A stretch of 43,614 bases of DNA from Deltaproteobacteria bacterium (GTDB lineage: Bacteria > Desulfobacterota > Binatia > HRBIN30 > JACQVA1), in the NCBI GenBank assembly GCA_016210005.1, contig JACQVA010000226.1, positions 1 to 43,614 of the forward strand, given 5' to 3'. The notes beneath the pieces were generated by a model, which saw only the letters and a program-made list of their open reading frames with translations, searched no databases and was not told where the DNA came from. Both the position numbers and the translations under genes were made by a program. Within the stretch, counting starts at the first letter, position 1. Every line of letters starts with the position of its first letter. Of the stretch, positions 1 through 9,460 are shown piece by piece.

Positions 1-143
1 CTGCACCCGCTGTGAAACGAAGTCAGCTCACCCTCCTCAGCGTGCCCGCCGCGTCTGCTTCCCGCGAGCGCCCCCCGCCCCCGTGGCGCTACCGCCGCGT
101 CTTCTTGACAACGGAGGCCTTATAGGTGTTCGGCGCGCACGGT

Positions 144-168
144 GCCGAGTCAACTCGGGCAACTCGGC
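144..168. repeat. Small inverted repeat downstream of the peptidase gene
   Basis: A 7-base perfect inverted repeat (144-150 and 162-168) with an 11-base loop lies about 70 bases beyond the stop codon of the minus-strand peptidase gene. No T-run follows it, so it is not a classic intrinsic terminator. The rest of bases 1-236 shows no gene I can support. Confidence 0.35.
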
Positions 169-236
169 CCCACGTCCCCGATTCATCATCGCGTTCCCGA
201 GATTTGGATCGAGGCAGGTACGTCGCCAATTGCAGG

Positions 237-1028
237 TCATACGAGTAGGTCCCTCGTCCGCAAGGCAACATCAATCGACGCCTGAAGCAGCCTCGATTGC
301 GCACCCAATACGAACTTGGCATCGACGGCAATCCCAAGACGAAGCGCTTCGTAACGCTCCACCCTCGTCATGCCGGTAGGTTCTGTCATGGTTTCCTCTG
401 ATTCAAACACAAGCATCTTGGTCTCCGTGTTTCCGATGACGATGCCCGACACCTCCCCATCACTGTTGAGGAGGGGTGCGCCGGAGAGACCGCGAGGCGC
501 CGCAAATGACACCTCGTAGATTGGGAATCCGGGATCATCCCAGCCCATCGGCTTGAAGTCTTGGAGATGGCTGACAACATGCCCTTGAAAGCCCCGCTGA
601 ACTGGTACCGACCTACCGAAAATGCGGCGCATTGCGTATGGAAACCCCAGGGCCCGGACCAAATCGAAAGGCTTCAGGGCTGCTTGCCGCCACTTGGGTC
701 TTTGAAACCAAGACGCGGAATCTGGGAGATCGAACTCAACCTGGATGATGGCTACGTCGCACGGTAGGACCTCGGAGTCGACGATTCGTGCACCCTTGAA
801 ATCTCCGGTGAATGGGTCCGCGAGGCCAACGACGCCAAACCTAGCGCCTGCGGCTCCGATTTCTTTGGCTACGTGCCCGGCCGTAATCATGAACGCGTCG
901 TGCACTGCGAACGCAGTGCCGACGACGTCTCCACTCCGCACAAATTTGCCACCCTCACCTTGCGTGACGAGGAAGATCGGAAAGGTAATGGCGTAACCGA
1001 GGGGACGCACGGGCACGGCTCTCGACAT
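237..1028 (-). CDS. Trypsin-like serine peptidase domain protein
   Basis: This 263-residue protein has the order of a chymotrypsin/HtrA-fold peptidase: TAGH with His52, CDVAI with Asp91, and GLSGAP with Ser182 as the probable nucleophile. The GxVxGIVIGN stretch after the serine is the usual following beta strand. There is no convincing signal peptide and no PDZ domain, so it is shorter than DegP/HtrA proteins. It may be a cytoplasmic housekeeping or conflict-type trypsin-like domain of the kind often annotated only as 'trypsin-like peptidase'. The ATG is preceded by a good ribosome binding site (agaggag, five bases of spacing). It stands alone; no operon partner is visible, and the substrate cannot be inferred. 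Confidence 0.75.
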   Translation of the reverse strand: MSRAVPVRPLGYAITFPIFLVTQGEGGKFVRSGDVVGTAFAVHDAFMITAGHVAKEIGAAGARFGVVGLADPFTGDFKGARIVDSEVLPCDVAIIQVEFDLPDSASWFQRPKWRQAALKPFDLVRALGFPYAMRRIFGRSVPVQRGFQGHVVSHLQDFKPMGWDDPGFPIYEVSFAAPRGLSGAPLLNSDGEVSGIVIGNTETKMLVFESEETMTEPTGMTRVERYEALRLGIAVDAKFVLGAQSRLLQASIDVALRTRDLLV

Positions 1029-1138
1029 TGCAACTCCTCTCTTACCACCGACTGTCTACTCGCCCCGACCGTCAGGTGCCTCATAACCTGGCGCGGCAGT
1101 CATGGCGGGCCTCCCTGCAGCCGAACGTAAAAGGGTTT

Positions 1139-1203
1139 TTCCGTCATCCGGCGCGACACGGGGTTGCGCGAGATGCTGTGGTGGTTGCCGCCGGATGGCG
1201 GAA
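1139..1203. repeat. REP-like imperfect inverted repeat
   Basis: Arms of 15 bases (1139-1153 and 1189-1203) pair with one mismatch around a 35-base centre. The arms read ttccgtcatccggcg and the near-complement cgccggatggcggaa. This is the size and style of REP/BIME sequences. Confidence 0.5.
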
Positions 1204-1204
1204 A

Positions 1205-1238
1205 GGCCTGCCTGCGCCGCGGCTTCGGCAGGCAGGCC
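1205..1238. repeat. Perfect inverted repeat
   Basis: ggcctgcctg at 1205-1214 is answered by caggcaggcc at 1229-1238 around a 14-base GC-rich centre; one further pair closes the stem. It begins two bases after the preceding inverted repeat, so the two form a compound structure. The core resembles the GGCAGGC palindromes at 43054-43105. Confidence 0.55.
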
Positions 1239-1679
1239 CCGTTGAACTGAACCGCTGATCACCGACGGTGCTCCCCACGTGTTATGGGGACTGTAAGGCG
1301 ATTAGGTGTTCGATGGCAAGCGCGCGGGGTGCTCGAAGGCGGGGGCGATCGGGCGCAGAGAGGCGACATCGGAAGCACACCTGGGGTGACGAACGCTGCG
1401 GGCGGACCCGCTCGCGATGGAATGAGGCGCGCGGAGCGGCGCAGGGGCGCATGCGGGCGCACGACGGCGCACCGGTCGCGGCGCGATCGTGAAGACGCAG
1501 GGAGTCGGTGGGTCGCGGAAGCCGCGGGTGATCATGACGTGTCGTTGTCTCTGGTTGCCAGGCTTTGGGCAGCGTCGGGACGGCCGAAACAGGGGACGTA
1601 CTTTAGGGTTTCCCCAGCAGCTGCTTCCAGTAGCGTAGGGAGAGACCTCGTTCGTCGCAATGCTCTTGCCGCAGGGCAC

Positions 1680-2684
1680 TTACTCCGGCGCTTGGTTGAT
1701 CCGGTCGATCAGCTGGCGCAGCCGACCGAAGCGGGTGCGGGTAAACGGCAGCGCCAGCCGCGGCAGCTGCCAGATTTCGGGCTGGTTGCGTTCGACCGGA
1801 AAGGCGGCGCGCTGCGCGACTGCCCCGCTGGTAACGATGTCGGAAAACTCCCTGTTGAGCTGCGACACGAAGGACTCGGGCAGGGGCCGGTTCAGGCGGA
1901 TTACCAGCATGTCCTTCACATAGCGTGACGAGTGGTACACGCGATAGAAGTTGGTGATTTCGTCGACGGCCGCGGCGACGTTGTCGGTGACCAGGTAGAG
2001 CGCGAGGTCATCCCGTGAGATCATGCCGCGCCGCAGGATGTGCTCTTCGACGTAGCGCTGCCAGGTCTTCCAGTACGTACCCCGCGGGCGATCGAGCAAC
2101 ACCAGCGGCAGGGGTTGGTTCTTGCCCGTTTGCAGCAGCGTCAGGGTTTCGAAACCCTCATCGTGGGTGCCGAAGCCGCCCGGGAACAGCACCACCGCGT
2201 GGGCTTCCTTGAGGAAGAACAGCTTGCGGGTGAAGAAGTACTTGAACTCCATCAGCTTGGTGTCGCCACGGATCGACGGATTGGGCTCCTGCTCGAACGG
2301 CAGGCGAATGTTGACGCCGAAGCTGCGCTGGCGGCCGGCCCCGCGCTGGCAGGCCTCCATGATGCCGCCGCCGGCGCCGGTGATCACCATGAAGCCGGCG
2401 TCGGCAATCTGGCGCGCGAACGCCTCCGCCAAGCGGAAGGTGGGATCGCCGGCCTGGGTGCGGGCCGAACCGAAGGTGCTGACCTTGCGCACCCCGCGAT
2501 AGGGCGCGAACATGCGGAAGGCGTCGCGCATCTCCTTGATAGTCGTGGTGGCGATCTTGAGATCACCGATGGTGGCGCCGTCGGCGAGCAATTGCTGCGC
2601 GGTGGCGGCGATGGCCTCGACGTAGCGCTGCCGGTGATTGGCCGGCTGCGCCGCTGTGGTCTTGCTTGCGGGCTCTACTGGCAT
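1680..2684 (-). CDS. LOG family protein (TIGR00730-type Rossmann fold)
   Basis: This 334-residue protein belongs to the LOG ('lonely guy') / lysine-decarboxylase-like family. Hallmarks are GSARTQ at 72-77, the glycine-rich ITGAGGGIMEA at 101-111, and PGGFGTHDE at 168-176, which matches the family signature PGGxGTxxE. Characterised relatives cleave nucleoside 5'-monophosphates to a free base and phosphoribose, releasing cytokinins or clearing damaged nucleotides. It is longer than small LOG enzymes (about 190 residues), with extra N- and C-terminal segments as in the 'large LOG' group. A TACAAT hexamer lies six bases upstream of the ATG with no ribosome binding site, so the message may be leaderless. 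Substrate is unknown. Confidence 0.85.
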   Translation of the reverse strand: MPVEPASKTTAAQPANHRQRYVEAIAATAQQLLADGATIGDLKIATTTIKEMRDAFRMFAPYRGVRKVSTFGSARTQAGDPTFRLAEAFARQIADAGFMVITGAGGGIMEACQRGAGRQRSFGVNIRLPFEQEPNPSIRGDTKLMEFKYFFTRKLFFLKEAHAVVLFPGGFGTHDEGFETLTLLQTGKNQPLPLVLLDRPRGTYWKTWQRYVEEHILRRGMISRDDLALYLVTDNVAAAVDEITNFYRVYHSSRYVKDMLVIRLNRPLPESFVSQLNREFSDIVTSGAVAQRAAFPVERNQPEIWQLPRLALPFTRTRFGRLRQLIDRINQAPE

Positions 2685-2690
2685 GACGCG

Positions 2691-2696
2691 ATTGTA
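2691..2696 (-). promoter_or_regulatory. Candidate -10 box for a leaderless LOG-family transcript
   Basis: On the minus strand tgcTACAAT sits six bases before the ATG. A start site the usual distance downstream would fall at or next to the start codon. No clear -35 hexamer is visible. Two other genes here (38328 and 28402) show the same arrangement. Confidence 0.35.
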
Positions 2697-2738
2697 GCAG
2701 ATCAGCGCGACACCGGCCGCGCCTGACCGCCCCGCCGA

Positions 2739-4790
2739 CTAGGGATGCAGCAAGCGCTCCAGCGCGGCCCACTCGGTGACCGGCGCGGAGCAGGTCCGGT
2801 TGCGGCAGACGTAGGCGGTGGGCTTGCCGGCCAGCACCGTCTTCCCCCGCAACGGCTCCGGCAGCTGGCCGTGATCGGTGCTGTCAACAACGCGCAGTGT
2901 TCGATTGGGGAGGTATGCCCGCCGGACACCCGCTAGCAGCTCGCCGGCCCCCGCTACGCCCGAAGGCGCAACGATGACTACTTCGTGGGGCTGCTGGACG
3001 TAGAAATCCACGGCGCACAGCAGGTTGGCGAAGGCGAAGGGCCGCTCGTTCATCGCGCCCGCCAATGTCCGCAGCAACGCTTCGGCCTTTTCGAGATAGT
3101 CGCCGCGCTCGCTGTAATGGTACAGGCGCAAGAGGTTGCGGGCGGCGACGGAATTGCCCGAGGGCAGCGAGCCGTCGAAGAGCGGCTTGCTGCGCACTAT
3201 CAGCGCCTCGTGATCGTCGCTGGTGAAGAAGAACCCGCCGCCCTCCTGATCCCAGAAGTGCGCGATCATCGAGTCGGTCAAGGGCAGCGCGCGCTCGAGG
3301 TAAGAGCTTTCCTGCGTGGCCTCGAACACGTCGAGCAGTGCAGCGACGAAGCCGGCGTAGTCGTCGAGGTGGCCGTTGAGTCGCGCGACGCCGTCCTTGC
3401 AGGTGCTCAACAGGCGGTCACCGCGCTGGAGCACGCGCTCGACAAAGGCGACCGCAGCGGTCGCGGTCCGGCGATAGCGGGCATCACCCAGCACCTCGCC
3501 GGCTTTGGCGAAGGCGCTGATCATCAGCCCGTTCCAGGCCGTCAGGATCTTTTCATCGCGGCCGGGCTTGGGGCGCAGGGCGCGGGCGGCCAGCAGCCGC
3601 TCGCGGGCGTGGGCCAGGATCTGGCGCACCGCCGTCACCTCGCGGCCAAAGAGTTTGGCCAGAGGTTCGACTTCGAGGCTGACGTGCAAAATGTTACGGC
3701 CCTCGAAGTTGCCGTCCGCGGTAATGCCCCAATGGCGGCACACCAGCTCAGCGTCGGCATCGCCCACGAGAGCGTGCACCTCGGCGGCGTCCCACACGAA
3801 GAACTTGCCCTCTTCGCCCTCACTGTCAGCGTCCTGGCTGGAGTAGAAGCCGCCGGCCGGATCACGCATTTCATTAGTCACGTAATCAAGCGTCTGGCGC
3901 GCAATCTCGGCGAAAAAGTCATCGCCGGTCAGCTGGAAGGCGGCGAGATAGAGCGGGACCAGCTGCGCGTTGTCGTAGAGCATCTTCTCGAAGTGCGGCA
4001 CCAGCCAGCGCTCGTCGACGGCATAACGATGGAACCCGCCGCCGAGCTGATCGTAGATGCCGCCGGCGGCCATCCGCCGCAACGAGTGCAGCGCCATTTC
4101 GAGGTAGCGCGCTTGGCCGGTGGCGCGCTGGGTTCGTAAGAACAGCTCCAGCACCGCCTCGTTGGGGAACTTCGGCGCACCACCGATGCCGCCGTTGGTC
4201 TGATCGTAGGCCTGTCCAAAGGCTGCCGCCGCACGGGCGACCAGGCCAGCGTCCACGGCTTGGCCCGCCGGCGGCATGTTCTCCAAGCCCTGTAACGCCG
4301 CCAGCAGCTGGCCGACGGTCTTCTGCAACTCCTCGGGTTGCTCGCGATACGCTTTGGCCACCGCCAACAGCAGCCGCCGAAAGCACAGCAGGCCATGACG
4401 ATCGTCGGGCGGGAAGTAGGTGCCGCCGTAGAAGGGCTTGCCGTCCGGGGTGAGAAACAAGGTCATCGGCCAACCACCGCGGCCGGTGAGCAGCTGGACG
4501 GCGTTCATGTAGATGTGGTCCACGTCGGGGCGCTCCTCGCGGTCCACCTTGATGTTGACGAAGTGTTCGTTCATCAAGCCGGCGGTGGTTTCGTCCTCGA
4601 ATGACTCGCGCTCCATCACGTGGCACCAGTGGCAGGCGGAGTAGCCGACGCTGAGCAAGATCGGTTTGTTTTCGGCCCGTGCGCGCGCCAGCGCCTCGGC
4701 GCCCCACGGATACCAGTCCACCGGGTTATGGGCGTGTTGGCGCAGATACGGGCTCGACTCGTGCGCCAGCCGATTAGTGTGCTCCGCCAC
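2739..4790 (-). CDS. Thioredoxin domain-containing protein, YyaL/SSP411 (DUF255) family
   Basis: The N terminus reads [21 protein letters not shown], the invariant opening of the family, followed by a thioredoxin-like CHWC pair (Cys53, Cys56) in [14 protein letters not shown]. The remainder is the (alpha/alpha)6-barrel-like domain seen in YyaL and human SPATA20, which resembles N-acylglucosamine 2-epimerases. At 683 residues it is full length. I chose the GTG at 4790 because aggagg lies five bases upstream and the family N terminus begins here. An in-frame start at 4892 would add 34 unconserved residues and has no ribosome binding site. Biochemical function of the family is poorly defined; a thiol redox role is inferred from the CxxC. 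Confidence 0.85.
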   Translation of the reverse strand: MAEHTNRLAHESSPYLRQHAHNPVDWYPWGAEALARARAENKPILLSVGYSACHWCHVMERESFEDETTAGLMNEHFVNIKVDREERPDVDHIYMNAVQLLTGRGGWPMTLFLTPDGKPFYGGTYFPPDDRHGLLCFRRLLLAVAKAYREQPEELQKTVGQLLAALQGLENMPPAGQAVDAGLVARAAAAFGQAYDQTNGGIGGAPKFPNEAVLELFLRTQRATGQARYLEMALHSLRRMAAGGIYDQLGGGFHRYAVDERWLVPHFEKMLYDNAQLVPLYLAAFQLTGDDFFAEIARQTLDYVTNEMRDPAGGFYSSQDADSEGEEGKFFVWDAAEVHALVGDADAELVCRHWGITADGNFEGRNILHVSLEVEPLAKLFGREVTAVRQILAHARERLLAARALRPKPGRDEKILTAWNGLMISAFAKAGEVLGDARYRRTATAAVAFVERVLQRGDRLLSTCKDGVARLNGHLDDYAGFVAALLDVFEATQESSYLERALPLTDSMIAHFWDQEGGGFFFTSDDHEALIVRSKPLFDGSLPSGNSVAARNLLRLYHYSERGDYLEKAEALLRTLAGAMNERPFAFANLLCAVDFYVQQPHEVVIVAPSGVAGAGELLAGVRRAYLPNRTLRVVDSTDHGQLPEPLRGKTVLAGKPTAYVCRNRTCSAPVTEWAALERLLHP

Positions 4791-4980
4791 GCGGACCTCC
4801 TGTTGTGTAGTGGCAGCATCACCTGCGGCCGGCGGTGGGTCAATGGGGGCACCGCCGCTGCTGGACACGCTTGTCAGCTTGCAAGCCGTCATCGGTCATG
4901 AGTGCCGGGGTGCAGGTGCCGCGGTTGCCCCGGTTGATTTAGGCCGAGCACCCTCCTACAGGTGTGGCCGAGGAGTAGCT
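4791..4980. promoter_or_regulatory. Divergent intergenic region
   Basis: This 190-base gap separates the divergently transcribed YyaL-type gene and the acyl-CoA dehydrogenase pair, so it must hold promoters for both. Ribosome binding sites are clear on each side (aggagg for the GTG at 4790; gaggag at 4970-4975 for the ATG at 4981). I cannot place -35/-10 elements with confidence. Confidence 0.4.
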
Positions 4981-6153
4981 ATGGACTTACGACTCACAGA
5001 ACAGCACCGGAAGTTTCGCGACGAGGTGCGGGCTTGGCTCGGCGCCAATGTCGCCCGGCCCTGGCGCGACGAGCTGCGCGACCCCAAGCACAGCGAGGAC
5101 AGTCTGATGGAGCTGCGGCGCAAATGGCAGCGCACGCTTTATCAGGCCGGTTATCTCGGCATGGACTGGCCGACTGAGTGGGGCGGCCGCGGCGCCACCG
5201 AGGTGGAGAAATCCATCCTCGAAGAGGAACTCGCCGAAGCCGATGCGCCACTGATCTTGAACGGGCTCGGCATCGGCCTGCTCGGCCCGGCGCTGATACA
5301 CCACGGCAGCGAGGCCCAGCGGCGGCGCTTCATCCCGCCGATGCTGGCGGGTGACGAAATCTGGTGCCAGGGCTTCAGCGAGCCCGGGGCGGGCAGCGAC
5401 CTGGCTGCGCTGCGCACCAGTGCCACGATCGATGGCGACGCCTTCGTGCTCAACGGCCAGAAGATCTGGACCACCTTCGGCCCCTGGGCCGACTGGATCT
5501 TCGTGCTCTGCCGCACCGATCCCAAGGACCGCCACGGCGGCATCTCGTTCGTGTTGTGCAAACTCGACACTCCCGGTGTGACCGTGCGCCGGCTGCGCCA
5601 GATTACCGGCGAGAGCGAGTTCGGCGAAGTATTCTTTGAAGACGCACGGGTGCCGCGCGACAACCTCGTCGGTAAGATGGGCGAGGGTTGGAAGATCGCC
5701 ATGACCGTGTTGGGGTACGAGCGCGGTGCCATGTCGCTGGCGCTGGCGGCGCGGTACGGGCGCGACGTGCGGTTGCTGGCCGAGGCTTGCAAGGAGAGCG
5801 GTCGCACTGACGGCGCGGCGCGCGAGAAGCTGGCGCGCATCCTGGTCGAGAACGAGGTCATGCGCGCCAACGGCGTGCGTAACCTTGCCAACCTCGCCGA
5901 CGGCAAGAAACCCGGACCCGAGTCGTCGATCGAGAAGCTCTTCTGGAGCGAGTTCGACAAGCGCTTCCGCGAAACCGCCCTCGATCTGCTCGGGGCCGGC
6001 GGCCAGCTGCTGCGCTCGTGCGACGAGGCGCGTGCCGACGTTGACTGGTCGCGCGAATACCTCTGGGCGCGCGCCGGCACGATCTACTCCGGCTCCTCCG
6101 AGATCCAACGTAACATCCTGGCCAAGCGCGTCCTCAACCTGCCGCAAGCATGA
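4981..6153 (+). CDS. Acyl-CoA dehydrogenase, large-type subunit
   Basis: The 390-residue protein shows the full three-domain acyl-CoA dehydrogenase layout: N-terminal helical domain, FAD-binding FSEPGAGSDLAALRT at 132-146 followed by LNGQKIWTTF, and a C-terminal helical domain ending in IYSGSSEIQRNILA. At the place where medium-chain enzymes carry the catalytic Glu of YEGT this protein has Ser (YSGS), so the base must lie elsewhere or in the partner subunit. The start at 4981 follows gaggag; longer upstream frames lack family similarity. The next gene begins 12 bases after the stop and encodes a second, shorter dehydrogenase, the arrangement of heteromeric enzymes such as the actinobacterial ChsE pairs. 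Substrate is unknown. Confidence 0.9.
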   Translation: MDLRLTEQHRKFRDEVRAWLGANVARPWRDELRDPKHSEDSLMELRRKWQRTLYQAGYLGMDWPTEWGGRGATEVEKSILEEELAEADAPLILNGLGIGLLGPALIHHGSEAQRRRFIPPMLAGDEIWCQGFSEPGAGSDLAALRTSATIDGDAFVLNGQKIWTTFGPWADWIFVLCRTDPKDRHGGISFVLCKLDTPGVTVRRLRQITGESEFGEVFFEDARVPRDNLVGKMGEGWKIAMTVLGYERGAMSLALAARYGRDVRLLAEACKESGRTDGAAREKLARILVENEVMRANGVRNLANLADGKKPGPESSIEKLFWSEFDKRFRETALDLLGAGGQLLRSCDEARADVDWSREYLWARAGTIYSGSSEIQRNILAKRVLNLPQA

Positions 6154-6165
6154 ACGGGGTTTGTC

Positions 6166-7218
6166 ATGAAGTTCGACCTCTCTGAAGACCAAGCGCTGTT
6201 GCGCCAATCGACGCGCGACTTCCTCACCAGCGAGTGTCCACTCGAACGCTCGCGTAAGGTGATGGAGGACAACCCCGACGGCTATGAATCCTCCGAATGG
6301 CAGCGCCTAGCGGAGATGGGCTACCTTGGCCTGATGCTGCCGCCGAGCGTTGGCGGCCAAGGCCTTGGCGCCATCGAGCTGGCCATCGTGCTCGAAGAAG
6401 TCGGCCGCGCGTGTATGCCCGGCCCGTATCTCGACGCCGTCCTGACCGGCGCCGTGCTCAACGCCGCCGGCGGGCAGGAGGCCCTGCTCGCGGATATCAG
6501 CTCGGGCAAGAAGCTCGTGACCATAGCCCGCGATGACGCCGCGTTCGCCGGTAACCCGGGCAGGCCCGCCCGATGCGAAGCCGGGCGGGTGCGCGGCACG
6601 AAGTACTTCGTGCCGTTCGCGGCACAAGCGGATGCACTGCTGGTGACGACCCCGGCGGTGATTTGGCTGGTGCAGCGGCCGTTCACGGTCGCGCCGCTGC
6701 CGACCATCGATCTAGCGCAGCGCTTCGGCAAGGTGACGCTTGACCACGCGGCTGAGAAGATCGGCGCCGCCAGTCTGCTCGATCGCGCCGATCAGCTTGC
6801 CGCCATCGGGGCCAGCGCCACTCTGCTTGGCATCATGAGCCGAGCGCTGGAGATCACCATTGACTACGTCCAAACCCGCCGCACCTTCAACCGGCCGATT
6901 GGCTCGTTCCAGGCGTTGCAGCATCGCTTGTCGGAGATGCTGCTGCGGACCGAGTCAACGCGCTCGGCGGCGTACCGCGCCGCCTGGTGCTTCGACACCG
7001 GCGACGCTGACACCGCCTTGGCTTGCGCCAGCGCCAAGGCTTACGCCGGCGATGCCTCGCGGCTGGTCTGCGGCGAGGCCATCCAGATGCACGGCGGCAT
7101 CGGTTTCACCTGGGAGCTGGATCTGCACTTCTATTTCAAGCGCGCCAAGACATTGGAGCAGCACTACGGTTCGACCGAGGTACAGCTCGAGCACGCCCTG
7201 GCGGCGGCTGGTTTCTGA
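6166..7218 (+). CDS. Acyl-CoA dehydrogenase, small-type subunit
   Basis: This 350-residue acyl-CoA dehydrogenase belongs to the divergent class with a weak central FAD motif and a C-terminal QMHGGIGFTWELDLHFYFKRAK stretch from residue 307. Glu317 of FTWE is present, while the YEGT position reads YGST and lacks the usual catalytic Glu. Its middle domain is shorter than in the upstream subunit. The 12-base spacing from the preceding gene suggests co-translation, and the pair may form one alpha2beta2 enzyme like ChsE1-ChsE2 of steroid side-chain oxidation. That is inferred from architecture only. The C-terminal 44 residues align without gaps with those of the dehydrogenase at 18812. Confidence 0.88.
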   Translation: MKFDLSEDQALLRQSTRDFLTSECPLERSRKVMEDNPDGYESSEWQRLAEMGYLGLMLPPSVGGQGLGAIELAIVLEEVGRACMPGPYLDAVLTGAVLNAAGGQEALLADISSGKKLVTIARDDAAFAGNPGRPARCEAGRVRGTKYFVPFAAQADALLVTTPAVIWLVQRPFTVAPLPTIDLAQRFGKVTLDHAAEKIGAASLLDRADQLAAIGASATLLGIMSRALEITIDYVQTRRTFNRPIGSFQALQHRLSEMLLRTESTRSAAYRAAWCFDTGDADTALACASAKAYAGDASRLVCGEAIQMHGGIGFTWELDLHFYFKRAKTLEQHYGSTEVQLEHALAAAGF

Positions 7219-7238
7219 GCGAAAGCTCGGCTCGGAGT

Positions 7239-9275
7239 TCATTCCCCGAAGCGCGGCCGGCGGCCGCGGCCGAGGGACTCGACTTTGCCCTGCTGATTCT
7301 GCGGCCGCTCGAAGTTGGGCGCCGCCTCAACCCGCGGGGCGCGTTCAACGTGCGGCAGCGCTTCCCGCCGCTCGCGCAACTGCTCCACCAGCCCCCGGCG
7401 CTCTTCACTCCGGGTGACCGAGCGGGGTTCCACCTTCTCGCCGGAGCGGTCCGGCTTTTCGGGCCGGATGATCTTGCGCGGTTCCTCCGCAGCTGGCAGT
7501 GCCGGCCGATGCCGTTGCTGCAAGCGTTCGAAGCGCGCACGCGGCTCCGCCGGGGCGCGCGCCGGCCGCGGGGGCGGCTCGTTGGCTGGTGGGGAAGCCG
7601 TCTCGATCTTACGGCTCTCCGCGCCAGCGTGAGGCGGCCGGAGGTGTTCCGACTGCTGGCGCAGCCGCTCGCGCTGGTGCGCCATGGCTGGCGGAGGAGG
7701 TGCGCTCTTGCGCTCAGCGGCAGGGGGCGCAGGGTCGCTCCGCGTCAGCGGCTTCGGTTTCTCAGCCGGGCTCGAGCGCTGGCGCAGTGACTCCTGCGTC
7801 CGTTCGAGGCCGCTTTGAGGCTTCGCCAAAGCCGGCGACGACGTGCTCGGCAAGCGGCCCGGCTTGTGCTCATGCCGCGCCTGCAAGCGCTCGCGCGCAG
7901 AGCGCGCCTCGACAACGGGCCGCAGCCGGTGGCCGGCGGGTTGTTTGAGTTCGGTCAGCACCGGCTTGATCGGCAGCGCTGCGCGCAGCGGCGCCAGCCG
8001 GTGAGCCTCCACGCGCTCGTACTGCGCCGGCGTCACGGCTCGGTTGAAGGCCTCGCGGCGCACGGCTACAACCGCGTCGCGCACGTGGGTGTTGCTGTAA
8101 GTGTGGATCTCGTTCACGTTCACAACCGTTGTGTTGTGCACCACCACCCGGTTAACCACGCGCGGCCCGCACCACCCACCCCACCACGGCGCGCCGATGA
8201 AAGCCGGTGGCCCCCACCACGGAATCAGCGGCTCGCCCCAGCCGAGTGCAACCCAGCCGACGCTGACGTGAATCCCCGGCGTCAGGAACGCCACCAGCGC
8301 CGGGGCGTAGATCGGCGTCACGGCGACCGCAATCGGACCCGGCGCCCACGCCCAGTAGCTGCCGGCATACACCCAGCGGCCGTAATGGAACGGCGCCCAA
8401 CCCCAAGGCGCGTCATCTACCCAGGTCCAACCGTAGTACGGGTCCCACAACCAGTGACCGGCGCTGTATGGCACCCAACCCGCAGCCACAACTGCCGGCA
8501 CCCAGACCCGCCCGTAGGGCGGCACAATGCGCCAACGGCCGTGGCGGTCGAGGTCATCGAGGCCGTACATGTCAGCGGGCACGTAGCGCTCGCTGGCGGC
8601 GCTGAGCACTTGCGCGGTGCGGTCGTAGTTCCAGAAGTCCCAGGCGTCGAGGTCGGGGGCCTTTGACTTGGCTAGGCGACTGCCATCGGTGGCGTCGATC
8701 ACCAACTGCTCGCCGGACTCGATATCGAGGGGCTGGCCGCCCGCCGCCGTGGCCACCGCGTGACCGCCGCGCCGGGCGATGAACGTGGTGGTTTCCTGCG
8801 CGACTTCGATCCGATAGTAAGCAGCTCGCTCAATGGTGAACGCCGCGTGCGGCGTGCTCAGCTCCACGCTGTGGCCGCGAGCCAGCCGGCGGATGTCGAG
8901 CGCCGCACGCCCGGCGGTGACCGTCAATTGCAGGAAACCCGGTTCCTGATTCTCCAGGCCCAATTCGGTGTCGGAGCCGGCGCGCACAAAGGCGCGCGGC
9001 CCGATCTGCAGCTCGAAACGAGCCCCGGCGCCGCTGTAGAGCAGATCGCCCGGTGCCAGCGGCGTGTTGAGGCGGGCAGCCTCCCAATTGTCCAAGCCCG
9101 GACGCCAAAAGGAGACTGGTCCCTCGATCAAGCTGACACGCGGCGGAGTTCGCCCTTCGTCGCCATCGGCCGCCGCGGCGGGCCTACCACTGAGCACCGT
9201 TAGCGCCGCCAGCGCCAGCACAGGCCACCGGCGCCAGTTACGAATCGGGACATGCCCTCGGTTTTTCGGCAGCAT
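7239..9275 (-). CDS. Secreted FecR/DUF6600-like protein with a disordered basic tail
   Basis: The protein has a signal peptide (basic start, hydrophobic VLALAALTVLSG, AAAAD cleavage region), then a FecR-like beta domain (PRVSLIEGPVSFWRPG ... PLAPGDLLYSG), and a Trp/Tyr/Pro-rich DUF6600-type region with repeated W-x-P-Y and YGRW motifs (GWVPYSAGHW, YGWTWVDDAPWGWAPFHYGRW). The last third, about 250 residues, is rich in Pro, Arg, Glu and Gln and looks disordered. I start it at the ATG at 9275, eight bases after gaggag; the GTG at 9284 overlaps that ribosome binding site. It is probably periplasmic or surface associated. Family function is unknown. It converges with the dehydrogenase pair, 20 bases apart. 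Confidence 0.8.
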   Translation of the reverse strand: MLPKNRGHVPIRNWRRWPVLALAALTVLSGRPAAAADGDEGRTPPRVSLIEGPVSFWRPGLDNWEAARLNTPLAPGDLLYSGAGARFELQIGPRAFVRAGSDTELGLENQEPGFLQLTVTAGRAALDIRRLARGHSVELSTPHAAFTIERAAYYRIEVAQETTTFIARRGGHAVATAAGGQPLDIESGEQLVIDATDGSRLAKSKAPDLDAWDFWNYDRTAQVLSAASERYVPADMYGLDDLDRHGRWRIVPPYGRVWVPAVVAAGWVPYSAGHWLWDPYYGWTWVDDAPWGWAPFHYGRWVYAGSYWAWAPGPIAVAVTPIYAPALVAFLTPGIHVSVGWVALGWGEPLIPWWGPPAFIGAPWWGGWCGPRVVNRVVVHNTTVVNVNEIHTYSNTHVRDAVVAVRREAFNRAVTPAQYERVEAHRLAPLRAALPIKPVLTELKQPAGHRLRPVVEARSARERLQARHEHKPGRLPSTSSPALAKPQSGLERTQESLRQRSSPAEKPKPLTRSDPAPPAAERKSAPPPPAMAHQRERLRQQSEHLRPPHAGAESRKIETASPPANEPPPRPARAPAEPRARFERLQQRHRPALPAAEEPRKIIRPEKPDRSGEKVEPRSVTRSEERRGLVEQLRERREALPHVERAPRVEAAPNFERPQNQQGKVESLGRGRRPRFGE

Positions 9276-9460
9276 TGCAGCCACTCCTCAGCTGTGCACT
9301 TCAAACGTGGCCTCACCGGCAAAGTTGCTGCGCACGATCCGGTCACGGGGCGACGACTTTGCATTCCCCAGTATCCGCGCGGAGTTATTGAGGCTCGCCT
9401 GAGCGCGGGCACGCGGGTACAATCCGCCCGGTTCGAGCGCAAAGCGCAGGGGAGGCCGGC

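Larger units (their letters stand above)
1029..1679. other. Gene-free stretch with palindromes
   Basis: About 650 bases separate the peptidase start from the end of the LOG-family gene. The open frames here are composition-driven and resemble no family I know. The only structure I see is two inverted repeats (1139-1203 and 1205-1238). The left end should hold the peptidase promoter, but I cannot pick convincing -35/-10 boxes. Confidence 0.6.

Noticed and set aside
144-168. Intrinsic terminator for the peptidase gene
   Set aside because: A stem exists but no T-run follows in the transcription direction, so I list it only as a repeat.
1284-1928. 214-codon plus-strand frame in the left gene-free stretch
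   Set aside because: Arg/Gly/Ala-rich, no domain, and it runs into the antisense of the LOG-family gene.
2985-4139. Long plus-strand open frame of 384 codons opposite the thioredoxin-domain gene
   Set aside because: It is a composition-driven antisense frame to a well-supported gene, with no family motif.
4791-4892. Longer start for the thioredoxin-domain protein at 4892
   Set aside because: The extra 34 residues are Ser/Pro/Ala-rich, unlike the family, and an excellent aggagg site precedes the GTG at 4790.
4987-6207. Long minus-strand frame of 406 codons opposite the acyl-CoA dehydrogenase
   Set aside because: Antisense to a clear acyl-CoA dehydrogenase; sequence is low in motif content.
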